The notes under the pieces were generated by a model. The model saw only the letters and a list, made by a program, of their open reading frames with translations. It was not told where the DNA came from and did no database searches. Shown piece by piece: positions 8,607 through 15,900 of a DNA stretch of 55,289 nucleotides; the stretch's first letter is position 1, and each line of letters opens with the position of its first letter. The translations under genes and the position numbers were made by a program. The DNA comes from an uncultured Eisenbergiella sp. (GTDB lineage: Bacteria; Bacillota; Clostridia; Lachnospirales; Lachnospiraceae). The stretch is from positions 1 through 55,289 of the forward strand of contig CAJUEL010000033.1 in NCBI GenBank assembly GCA_910585455.1, given 5' to 3'.

Positions 8607-9776
8607 ATGCTTTTGATTAAGAACGGGCAACTGATGACGATGGACGGGAAGGAGCCCTTCATCGGAGACATTTTATGCAAAGACGGCAAAATTGAGCAGA
8701 TCGGCGCGCATATCGAGCTGCCGCCGGGCAGCGATGCGGAGGTGATCGACGCTTCCGGCTGCCTGGTGCTGCCTGGGCTGATCGACGCCCACTGCCATGT
8801 GGGCATCACCGAGGAAAAAAAGGGAATCGAAGGCGATGACTGCAATGAAAACGTGGAACCGGTCACGCCCTGGCTGCGCGCCCTGGACGCGATCAACGCG
8901 ATGGATTCCGCCTTTGAGGCGGCGGTGCATGCGGGAATCACCTCGGTCATGGCAGGACCGGGCAGCTCCAACGTGGTGGGCGGGCAATTCGCCTTTCTCA
9001 AAACGAAGGGGCGCTGCATAGACGATCTGATCGTGCGCGCCCCCGCCGCCATGAAAATCGCGTTCGGGGAAAATCCGAAGGTGAATTTTTCAGGAATGGG
9101 AAAAAGCCCTGTGACCCGCATGGCGATCGCCGGCATGCTGCGCAGGGAGCTGTTTGAGGCAAAAAAATATTATGAAAAGCGCAGGGGGACGGATGCCGGG
9201 GCGGACGCGGCGGAAGAAAATTTTGATCTGGAGCCCTGGCTGCCGGTGTTTGACCATGAAATTCCCTTAAAGGCCCATGTTCACCGGGTGGACGATATTT
9301 TTACCGCTATCCGGATCGCGAAGGAGTTCGGGCTGGATATGACGCTGGATCACTGCAGCGAGGGACATCTGATCGCGGACCGCATTGCGGAAAGCGGCTT
9401 TCCCGCGATCGTCGGACCGGATCTGTCCAGCCGCAGCAAGATCGAGATTCAGCATGTGGATTTTAAGACCGCCGGGGTGCTGCACAAGGCGGGCGTTCTG
9501 GTAGCGGTCTGCACCGATCATCCGGTGTCCACGATCCAGTCGCTGCCGCTGTGCGCGGGGCTTGCCGTTAAGGAAGGGCTGCCCCCGGAGGAGGGACTGC
9601 GGGCGATCACCTGCAATCCGGCCAAAATCTGCCGGGTCTTTGACCGGGTGGGCAGCCTGGAGGTCGGGAAGGACGCGGATATCGCGGTCTTTGCCGGGAA
9701 TCCGCTGGAGGTGTCGGGAAAAGTGCGCTATACCGTCATCGACGGCAGGGTGGTATACCGGGAGGCGGACGCATAG
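8607..9776 (+). CDS. Amidohydrolase family protein
   Basis: A 389-residue metal-dependent hydrolase of the imidazolonepropionase/adenine-deaminase-like amidohydrolase group. It has the N-terminal beta sandwich, then LIDAHCHVG (HxH metal ligands, near residue 60), a later KAHVHR, LDHCSEGH and CTDHPVS (catalytic aspartate), and a C-terminal GKDADIAVF segment. GGAGGG lies 6 bases before ATG 8607. Substrate cannot be told from the sequence; cyclic amides or imidates are usual. It is not the dihydroorotase of this window, which is pyrC at 24 kb. Confidence 0.85.
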   Translation: MLLIKNGQLMTMDGKEPFIGDILCKDGKIEQIGAHIELPPGSDAEVIDASGCLVLPGLIDAHCHVGITEEKKGIEGDDCNENVEPVTPWLRALDAINAMDSAFEAAVHAGITSVMAGPGSSNVVGGQFAFLKTKGRCIDDLIVRAPAAMKIAFGENPKVNFSGMGKSPVTRMAIAGMLRRELFEAKKYYEKRRGTDAGADAAEENFDLEPWLPVFDHEIPLKAHVHRVDDIFTAIRIAKEFGLDMTLDHCSEGHLIADRIAESGFPAIVGPDLSSRSKIEIQHVDFKTAGVLHKAGVLVAVCTDHPVSTIQSLPLCAGLAVKEGLPPEEGLRAITCNPAKICRVFDRVGSLEVGKDADIAVFAGNPLEVSGKVRYTVIDGRVVYREADA

Positions 9777-9821
9777 GCGCTGGCGATGCTGCAATCGCTC
9801 TGCGTATGGATTAATCAATGA

Positions 9822-9858
9822 GCGGGGCAGGCATTGCTGCGACATACGCTTGCCCCGC
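9822..9858 (+). terminator. Possible terminator of the amidohydrolase gene
   Basis: GCGGGGCA (9822-9829) pairs with TGCCCCGC (9851-9858) 46 bases after the stop. There is no strong T-run, so it may be factor-dependent or only structural. Confidence 0.3.
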
Positions 9859-9896
9859 AAATCCGATCACTTTATCTGCCAATGAGCACCTTTTTT

Positions 9897-9922
9897 CCGA
9901 AAATGCAAATCTGCATTTTCGG
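9897..9922. repeat. 11-bp intergenic hairpin
   Basis: CCGAAAATGCA (9897-9907) pairs with TGCATTTTCGG (9912-9922). T's precede it rather than follow it on the plus strand, so it is not a standard terminator on either strand. Confidence 0.6.
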
Positions 9923-9940
9923 ATCATGCGCCGGAACAAG

Positions 9941-10088
9941 AAATTTGTTACTATTCAGACACGTCTGAATAGTAACAGCATCCGCCCATAAAAATCGCTT
10001 CGCGATGGGGCGGATGCCTGTTGCCACTACGTTTTTTCACGGTCTGCGCGGTGAACGCGCAGACCTGTTTGAATAGTAACAGAAATTT
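9941..10088. repeat. Nested palindromes of the GTAACAG family
   Basis: Between the amidohydrolase and MNT genes. TGTTACTATTCAGAC (9946-9960) is a perfect inverted repeat with GTCTGAATAGTAACA (9963-9977). CATCCGCCC/GGGCGGATG forms a second hairpin near 9979-10018. GGTCTGCGCG (10041-10050) pairs with CGCGCAGACC (10056-10065). The outermost AAATTTGTTACTATTCA pairs with TGAATAGTAACAGAAATTT at the right end, enclosing the whole block. I see no gene in 9777-10269. Confidence 0.8.
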
Positions 10089-10269
10089 CCATACTTATTC
10101 TGATTGAATTTTCGTGGCGTTTGCGTATAATGAAAGTAGGAAAATTGTTGCTTAGAGGAATGTAATGAAATAGGACAATCATGTTATTTCTGCAGACGAC
10201 TGCCGCGGGAATTTGATTATTCAGGTTGGATACGGAGATATGACGGAAGACTTCAGGGGGATAAATGGA

Positions 10270-10599
10270 ATGATAGCTGAAAATATAAAAGTGGATTTGG
10301 TGCAGGGATTGACAGAGATTTTTCGGGAGAATATGTCTACGATTATTTTATATGGATCGGTTGCAAGAGGCGAAGCCACAGACGAAAGTGACATCGATAT
10401 AGCAATCATTGTAAAGGATGAGGTGGATCATGCGACAAAAAGGCGTTTTATCAGTTGGGTGGCAGGTATGGATATTCGTTATGAAAGGGTCTTTTCGATT
10501 GTAGACATAAAAGAGAGCAATTTGAAAAAATGGGAAAAGATTCTTCCATTTTATCAGAACATCCGAAAGGAGGGAATCGTTCTGTGGAGGGCAGCTTGA
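10270..10599 (+). CDS. MNT-type nucleotidyltransferase (antitoxin)
   Basis: A 109-residue minimal nucleotidyltransferase. GSVARGEATDESDID fits the GS-X10-DXD signature of MntA-type enzymes exactly. ATG 10270 follows AGGGGG by 9 bases; earlier in-frame starts at 10240 and 10213 have weaker sites. In studied pairs, the MNT protein neutralises a HEPN ribonuclease by adding AMP groups to a tyrosine. It overlaps the HEPN gene by 16 bases, so the two are translationally coupled. Codon use is more A+T rich than the neighbours, a sign of transfer. Confidence 0.85.
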   Translation: MIAENIKVDLVQGLTEIFRENMSTIILYGSVARGEATDESDIDIAIIVKDEVDHATKRRFISWVAGMDIRYERVFSIVDIKESNLKKWEKILPFYQNIRKEGIVLWRAA

Positions 10600-10982
10600 A
10601 GGAACTTGCTGGATATCGTTTGGAAAGGGCTAAAGAAATGTTATTGGCTTCGGAAAACAATTTGAAAATAGGAGAATATAAGACTTCATTAAATAGAGCT
10701 TATTATGCAGTTTTTCATGCGATGCGTTCAGCAAATGCGCTCAAAGGATTTGATTCTTCCAAACATTCGGGAGTGATAGCTTTTTTTACAAAGGAGTATT
10801 TAAAATCCAATATTCTGGATAGAAATTTGTCAGTTATTATAAAAGGTAGCTCTCTCTGCCGGGAAAAATCGGACTATGACGATTTTTATATCGCAGGTCA
10901 TGCAGAAACTGAAGAACAGTTAGAAAATGCAAAATATTTTGTCCGGAAGATAGAGGAGTACATAAGTCTAATGAGCGAATAA
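10584..10982 (+). CDS. HEPN-domain protein (toxin partner of MNT)
   Basis: A 132-residue helical HEPN protein. GTG 10584 is chosen because AAAGGAGGG ends 9 bases upstream, inside the MNT gene. It contains the typical SLNRAYYAVFHAMRSA helix. The expected catalytic RX4-6H motif reads REKSDYDDFY here, with tyrosine where histidine is normally found, so it may be the non-nucleolytic PF05168 type or use a different active site. Function as a toxin-antitoxin pair is inferred from gene order and families. Confidence 0.82.
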   Translation: MEGSLKELAGYRLERAKEMLLASENNLKIGEYKTSLNRAYYAVFHAMRSANALKGFDSSKHSGVIAFFTKEYLKSNILDRNLSVIIKGSSLCREKSDYDDFYIAGHAETEEQLENAKYFVRKIEEYISLMSE

Positions 10983-11004
10983 ATACATGGTATGAGGATC
11001 AAAC

Positions 11005-11033
11005 AAAAAGCGGCGCAGCATAGCGCTGCGCCG
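11005..11033 (-). terminator. Terminator of the XRE-TPR gene
   Basis: CGGCGCAGC (11011-11019) pairs with GCTGCGCCG (11025-11033). Reading the minus strand, the stem is followed by CTTTTTGTTT. It lies just after the stop of the minus-strand regulator and may also stop transcripts from the HEPN gene. Confidence 0.75.
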
Positions 11034-11039
11034 GTGTCA

Positions 11040-12083
11040 TCAGGCATCTGCCTGATTTGCCATTCGTTCTTTCAGCCGCGCGATTTCCCGCGCAGGCCGG
11101 TCGAGGGCTTCTCCCTCCGTATAGTGCCATTCCTCCCGGCAGATTTTTTCCACCTGCTCCCAGGAGTGGATGGCGTCTTCGTATTTTTCCTGAATTTCGT
11201 AGATTTGCGCCATGGAGAGCCAGGCGTCCGTGTAGCGGGGCTTTGGCTGCAGCTGCAGCGCTTTTTGGTAATAGGAAACGGCTTCCTCATAGCGGCAGAT
11301 GTGTGTCAGGCAGTCCGCCATGCTAAGCTGTGCGAGCCAGTCCTCCCCAAACTTCTCCGCCATTTCGTGCCAGATTTGCAGCGCGCCTTCCCGGTCGCCC
11401 TGCGCCCAGAGGATTTGTCCCTGATAAAGGGGGACGCGGCAGGAGGAGTCCAGTCTGGAAAGCCGGTCCAGCACGGTTTTTGCCTCCCCGCAGCGATTGT
11501 CGGCGAGCAGCTCATCCAATAGCCACAGATAACCCCTGGCATAGCCGGGATTTTTTTGCACAAAATCCTGATAGAAGCGGATGCGGTCAGTGTGGGAAAA
11601 GAGATACCAGTCGGAATACGTTCCATGCTGCGCTTTGCAGAGAGCCGTATGATTATCTTTGTTTTCCGGCTCCAGCGTCAGGGCTTCTTTCGCATAATAT
11701 TCGGCGAGAGAAGCATATTCTGTCGCTTTTGCGTTGTACAGGTCTGCGAGAAGGGTGAGGCATCTGGGCTTTTTTTCTTCGCGGGAAAGCCCGTTGAGCA
11801 GGAAATTTTGGGCGTATTCAAAATCATTTCTGTCGATGGTGCGCTTCGTGTCCAGCATGTTTTCAATGCGCCGCAGGTGTTTTTCATCCGTCAGATCGAA
11901 AAGCTCGTCGATGGTGACGCCGAAAAAGACGGATATTTCCGGCAAAAGCTGGATGTCCGGCAGTGTGAGGTTATTTTCCCATTTGGAAACCGCCTGTGGA
12001 GAAACGTTTAAATGGGCGGCGAGCTGCTCCTGCGTGATTGTTTTTTGAAGGCGCAGATCCCTGATTTTTGTGCCAAAGTTCAT
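11040..12083 (-). CDS. XRE-family regulator with TPR repeats
   Basis: A 347-residue regulator. Residues 1-60 form an XRE helix-turn-helix (QEQLAAHLNVSPQAVSKWEN). The rest is helical with TPR-like motifs such as RYEEAVSYYQKALQLQPKPRYTDAW, here given only in part as EEAVSYYQKALQLQPK. TPR regulators often sense peptides or partner proteins. AAAGGA lies 7 bases before ATG. A likely minus-strand promoter is TTGCGC (12190-12185), 18 bases, TAAACT (12166-12161). It faces away from the RhuM/regulator cluster, and no dedicated partner peptide gene was recognised beside it. Confidence 0.85.
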   Translation of the reverse strand: MNFGTKIRDLRLQKTITQEQLAAHLNVSPQAVSKWENNLTLPDIQLLPEISVFFGVTIDELFDLTDEKHLRRIENMLDTKRTIDRNDFEYAQNFLLNGLSREEKKPRCLTLLADLYNAKATEYASLAEYYAKEALTLEPENKDNHTALCKAQHGTYSDWYLFSHTDRIRFYQDFVQKNPGYARGYLWLLDELLADNRCGEAKTVLDRLSRLDSSCRVPLYQGQILWAQGDREGALQIWHEMAEKFGEDWLAQLSMADCLTHICRYEEAVSYYQKALQLQPKPRYTDAWLSMAQIYEIQEKYEDAIHSWEQVEKICREEWHYTEGEALDRPAREIARLKERMANQADA

Positions 12084-12354
12084 ATGATTGTCCTTTCCCG
12101 GATCATGGAGCCTGTAAGCGGGGCTGTCGGTGATCCGTTTGCTTTTTTTTGGTTGTTCTCAGTTTAGCATGCCCATATCAGGCGGCGCAATGACCGGCAA
12201 AGACAGTTCGCTCCACTGCAGGTTGATCGTTATTTTTCACGGGGTGGGGAGAAAGGTAACGGTTGATCGTCATCGTCCAGGCGGACCGATGCCCCCGATT
12301 CAGACGAAAAGTAACGGCGAAAAACTGATTTCCCTGTGGCGTACGGGGCTTTGA
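12084..12354. other. Intergenic region with dispersed repeat pieces
   Basis: It holds the XRE promoter and a segment GTTATTTTTCACGGGGTGG (from 12229) that continues to 12253 and recurs inverted at 17611-17635 with three mismatches. GGTTGATCGT occurs twice, at 12221 and 12261. GTAACGG occurs at 12257 and 12311. I see no credible gene here. Confidence 0.5.
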
Positions 12355-12383
12355 TTGCGAGTCAGGTGCCAGAATGGTATAAT
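12355..12383 (+). promoter_or_regulatory. Promoter ahead of the split regulator locus
   Basis: TTGCGA (12355-12360), 17 bases, perfect TATAAT (12378-12383). It precedes the truncated regulator copy, RhuM and, by read-through, the second regulator copy. Confidence 0.6.
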
Positions 12384-12443
12384 AGAGAAAGAATGCTCTG
12401 TAGCGGGTCTTAAATGGTTGGCGGAGTACAGAGGCTTTTTAGT

Positions 12444-12584
12444 CGAAAGGAGACATTACGTGGAAGTAGAAAGACTGGGGCGGCTGATAGCCAGAAGGAG
12501 AGAACAGAAGGGGATCAGCCAGCGGGCATTAGCGGAAGGAATTTGTTCCGTTACCATATTGCAGAGGCTGGAAAGAGGAGAGCG
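12444..12584 (+). repeat. 141-bp direct repeat, left copy
   Basis: This stretch is the same length as, and 138 of 141 positions identical by eye to, 13630-13770. It holds the ribosome site and the first 41-42 codons of the HTH regulator. The two copies enclose the RhuM gene. Confidence 0.92.
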
Positions 12585-12588
12585 ATAG
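12460..12588 (+). pseudogene. Truncated 5' copy of the HTH-TPR regulator
   Basis: GTG 12460 with GAAAGGAG upstream starts a 42-residue HTH fragment (RLGRLIARRREQKGISQRAL...) that matches the first codons of the regulator at 13646. Just after ERGER it meets a TAG stop where the RhuM cassette begins. It may still be translated and couple to RhuM, whose start is 16 bases beyond the stop. Confidence 0.8.
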
Positions 12589-12603
12589 GGGTAGGAGGAT
12601 TTT

Positions 12604-13617
12604 ATGGATAAGAAAATACAGATCAGGAATAGCACTACGGACTTTCTTGTATTCACGAAACAAAATGGTGAAGACGGCATTGAGGTTAGAGTCCATGACG
12701 AAAATGTATGGCTGACCCAGAAAAGCATGGCACAGCTTTTCGATTGCTCAACGGATAATATTGGTTTACATCTGAAAAATATTTTTGCCAGTGGAGAGCT
12801 GGAGGCCAAAGCAGTTACCGAGAAATCCTCGGCAACTGCTTCTGATGGAAAAAAATATACGATGAAATTTTATAACCTTGATGCCATCATTTCTGTTGGC
12901 TATAGGATTAATTCCATTCGCGCTACTCAATTCAGACAATGGGCGACGAAAGTGTTGAAAACATTTGCTGTTCAGGGATATGTATTGGATAAAAAACGCC
13001 TTGAAAACGGTCAGATCTTTGATGAGGAATATTTTGAACATTTACTTGACGAGATCAGAGAGATCCGGGCCAGCGAGCGAAAGTTCTATCAGAAAATAAC
13101 AGATATTTATGCAACGGCGGCTGATTATTCTCCCACAGCTGTTACATCAAGGGATTTTTTCGCTACAGTACAGAATAAGCTTCATTATGCGATTCATCAT
13201 CATACTGCTGCGGAAGTCATTGCAGAACGCGCGGATCACAGGAAGGAGCATATGGGGCTTACAACCTGGAAGAATGCGCCAGAAGGTAAGATTGTAAAAG
13301 CGGATGTCAGTATAGCAAAAAACTATTTGACGAAAGCTGAGATGCAGGATTTAAACCAGTTTGTGACGATGTATCTTGATTATGCGGAAAGACAGGCAAG
13401 GCGAAGAATACCGATGACTATGGAAGATTGGGCGAAAAGGCTGGATGTATTTCTTGAGTTTAATGAAGAGGAGGTATTGAAAGATAAAGGTAGGGTATCT
13501 GCAGAGATCGCTAAAAGCTTTGCCGAGAGTGAATTTGAGAAGTATAGAATTATTCAGGATAAACTGTATCAAAGCGATTTTGACAAATTATTGATTGGAA
13601 TTGGTGATAAGGAGTGA
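12604..13617 (+). CDS. RhuM-family protein
   Basis: A 337-residue RhuM (PF13310-type) protein. The N-terminal half resembles phage antirepressor-like domains (VWLTQKSMAQLFDCS, FYNLDAIISVGYRINS, RQWATKVLKTF). The C-terminal half has the conserved HHHTAAEVIAERADH and GLTTWKNAPEGKI blocks. RhuM was named in a Salmonella pathogenicity island; its biochemical role is not known, and it is often found in type I restriction loci and islands. GGAGG lies 5 bases before ATG. It sits between 141 bp direct repeats of the regulator's 5' end and is more A+T rich than the core genes, which suggests insertion. Confidence 0.88.
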   Translation: MDKKIQIRNSTTDFLVFTKQNGEDGIEVRVHDENVWLTQKSMAQLFDCSTDNIGLHLKNIFASGELEAKAVTEKSSATASDGKKYTMKFYNLDAIISVGYRINSIRATQFRQWATKVLKTFAVQGYVLDKKRLENGQIFDEEYFEHLLDEIREIRASERKFYQKITDIYATAADYSPTAVTSRDFFATVQNKLHYAIHHHTAAEVIAERADHRKEHMGLTTWKNAPEGKIVKADVSIAKNYLTKAEMQDLNQFVTMYLDYAERQARRRIPMTMEDWAKRLDVFLEFNEEEVLKDKGRVSAEIAKSFAESEFEKYRIIQDKLYQSDFDKLLIGIGDKE

Positions 13618-13629
13618 TGGGCTTTTTGG

Positions 13630-13770
13630 CGAAAGGAGAAATTACGTGGAAGTAGAAAGACTGGGGCGGCTGATAGCCAGAAGGAGAGAACAGAAGGGGA
13701 TCAGCCAGCGGGCATTAGCGGAAGGAATTTGTTCCGTTACCATATTACATAGGCTGGAAAGAGGAGAGCG
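13630..13770 (+). repeat. 141-bp direct repeat, right copy
   Basis: Right copy of the repeat, starting 12 bases after the RhuM stop and running into the intact regulator gene. Differences from the left copy are one base in the leader and two near the end (GCAGAGG against ACATAGG). Confidence 0.92.
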
Positions 13771-14413
13771 TATTCCGGATTTTTTTGTTCTGGAACGAAT
13801 GCTGGAGCGATTGGGGATATCCACCAATAAGCTGGAATTTTTGCATGATGAGAGGGCGCACAATATTTACTATCTGCGGGAACGGGTGGAAGCTTTTTTG
13901 TCGCAGAAGGATTATGGGGAAGCGGCAAATGCTTTGCATTATTATGAGGAGCTGCTTTCCGGAAAAGATGCGCTTCACTGGCAATATATCTGCAAAATGC
14001 GATCTGTGATTGCGGGAGAAGCCAAAGGGGACTGGAAAAAGGCGTTACAGCTGCTGCGGGAAGCCTTGGAGCAGACTGTCCCTGGTTTTTCTGTGGATCG
14101 GATTGATCGCTATTTGCTGGGGGAAAGCGAACTGGTGCTGTTTTTGATGGGGTTACAGGCAAAGGCAGAGGCAGGAGAGAATATAGAGGGGATAGATGGC
14201 GCCCGGATTTCCGGCTATATTGGAAAAATATGCGCGGATGGGGAAATGTACGCGAACGTGTTTGCCAAAGCTGCGTGGGTATTGGGAAATCTGGCGTTAA
14301 AGAAGCAGGACAGGCAAGAGGCGCTTTCCTATACGATGCAGGGGGAAACCGTGCTCGCAAAAACGGATGGCTGCTTCACATGCCGCAGTTTTTGGAACGG
14401 CTCGTCTGCCTGA
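13646..14413 (+). CDS. HTH-TPR regulator, N-terminal part (frameshifted)
   Basis: GTG 13646 with GAAAGGAG 7 bases upstream. Residues 1-60 form an XRE HTH, followed by TPR-like helices to about residue 238. The frame then breaks at an A5 run (14359-14363): one more A would continue GETVLAKNGWLLHMPQFLERL into the next reading frame, which stays open to 15453. As sequenced, this part ends after 255 residues with an unrelated tail. The break may be a real mutation, a slippage site, or a base-calling error. Confidence 0.8.
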   Translation: MEVERLGRLIARRREQKGISQRALAEGICSVTILHRLERGERIPDFFVLERMLERLGISTNKLEFLHDERAHNIYYLRERVEAFLSQKDYGEAANALHYYEELLSGKDALHWQYICKMRSVIAGEAKGDWKKALQLLREALEQTVPGFSVDRIDRYLLGESELVLFLMGLQAKAEAGENIEGIDGARISGYIGKICADGEMYANVFAKAAWVLGNLALKKQDRQEALSYTMQGETVLAKTDGCFTCRSFWNGSSA

Positions 14414-15453
14414 CAGAGGGGGAGAGCAGGAAGGAATGGGAAAAGCAGCGTGATGCACTGTGGCAGCTCTATGAGGAATATGGCGAATGCTGGGAGAGCG
14501 GGCAGATCGAATTATGGGAAAATTACCGCCAGCAGGAAATCTATCTGGTGTCTGAGCTGTTCGGGCAGGAACGCAGAGTGAGGCAGACCTCACAGGAAAG
14601 GCTGGCAGAGGAGCTGGAAATTGACTCAAAAACCGTATCCAGAATCGAGATTGGGAAATATAAGCCGAAGCCGGGCACTTTTCAGAAGCTGCGGGAGTAT
14701 TTGGGGCTGGACAGGGATATCGTGAGCACCCGGCTTGTGGTGGACGACTGGGAGCTGCTGGAGATGGAGAGGCAGATTGCGGGACAGGGGCAGTACCGGA
14801 ATATTGCAAAGGAAGAATTGTTGTATCAGGGATTAAAAGCAAAGCTGTCAACGGACTATCGTGAAAACGTGCAATATATAAAATTCCAAGATGCCTATTT
14901 GGCAAAAGAAAAAGGACAGGCTACTGCGCAGGAAACGATTGAACGATGTAAGGAGGCGTTTGCAGTTACAAGACCGGATATCAGTCTGGAACAGATTGAC
15001 CAGGTAGTGTTAGGGCGGACGGAAGCCACAATTGTAAATTATATAGCACTGCGATATGATGAAATGGGAGAAAGAGAGGAAGCCATTGCCCTATTGGAAA
15101 AAGTAAAGGATGGATATGAAAATAGTAAAGTTGATATAAAATATCATTATGTTGGGCTTTCATTGGCGTATGAGCATTTATGCGATGACTATGAACGATG
15201 TGGATATTTTGAGAAAGCCCTTAAAATGTGTGATGTGGCAATAAAATATGAATTGAAGTGCAGGAAAGGGTGTGCTTTAGGTTTTTTGGTGGATCAGAAA
15301 TCCTATGTACTTTCAAAAATGATTGATGATCAGGAGTCTGAGAAAAAAAGCTGTCGGCAGGCCTATCAACTTCATAAGTTAATGAAAATGGAGCGATCAA
15401 GGGTAAGACTACAGACAGCTTATAAAAAATTGTTTCATGAGGAGATAGAGTAG
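14380..15453 (+). pseudogene. HTH-TPR regulator, C-terminal part (other frame)
   Basis: Continuation of the 13646 gene in another frame; ATG 14380 (MPQFLERL) is the first internal start but lacks a good ribosome site. It carries a second XRE HTH (RLAEELEIDSKTVSRIEIGK) near its residues 75-110, then TPR-like repeats to the end. Rejoined, the protein would be about 602 residues with HTH-TPR-HTH-TPR order, like a peptide-responsive regulator with two DNA-binding modules. Its 3' end overlaps a convergent small gene by 19 bases. Confidence 0.75.
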
Positions 15454-15602
15454 CACTTTTTGGGGGCAGGTTCTTCATCACCATGATTCAGAGTGCTAAT
15501 GCCACCATTATCCTGACTGGGGATGGGATTGGGGTATTCCGGATGAATGAATAATGTTCCAATTAGTAAAAATGCGACGATTCTTGTAATTAATTTTTGC
15601 AT
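15435..15602 (-). CDS. Candidate secreted signal pro-peptide
   Basis: A 55-residue peptide on the minus strand. The ribosome site AGGAGG is 8 bases before ATG 15602. It starts MQKLITRIVAFLLIGTLFIH, a short basic then hydrophobic export signal, and continues with a polar part ending NHGDEEPAPKKCYSISS. The layout matches pro-peptides of RRNPP-type quorum sensing (Phr, PapR, NprX): a signal segment plus a short C-terminal region, next to a TPR regulator gene. It overlaps the regulator's end tail to tail. No close relative is recognised, so the role is inference. Confidence 0.6.
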   Translation of the reverse strand: MQKLITRIVAFLLIGTLFIHPEYPNPIPSQDNGGISTLNHGDEEPAPKKCYSISS

Positions 15603-15661
15603 GGTAAAAATCCTCCTGTGTAAATATCATATTAATCAGCATGGCATATTGTATGGTGGAT

Positions 15662-15713
15662 ACCCCCCCAAAACCGGAATATTTTTTAGTCCGGTTTTGG
15701 GGGGGTGTTTTTA
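15662..15713 (+). terminator. Strong terminator downstream of the regulator
   Basis: A perfect 16-base stem: 15662-15677 (AC7A4CCGG) pairs with 15691-15706, with a 13-base loop, followed by GTTTTT. Regulator transcripts ending here would run antisense across the whole peptide gene at 15435-15602. Confidence 0.85.
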
Positions 15714-15900
15714 CAGTATGTTGGTAAAATACTCATATAAGTGAAACAGTGCTCAACCGATTTTGCAGCTATAGTTGTGATGAGCCTGTGAAATCTCCGT
15801 TTTTTCAGTGACTATACTGTCCTGCGATATATATTGGACTGACTGGTATTTTAGCGATTTATGTTATGAAAAATATATATGTGGAAAGGGTTTGGACGAT

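Noticed and set aside
9897..9922. Hairpin as a rho-independent terminator
   Set aside because: The T-run precedes the stem on the plus strand and becomes an A-run on the minus strand, so neither direction fits.
12130..12354. 74-codon plus-strand frame between XRE and the split regulator
   Set aside because: No ribosome site, covers repeat pieces and the XRE promoter, and composition is not protein-like.
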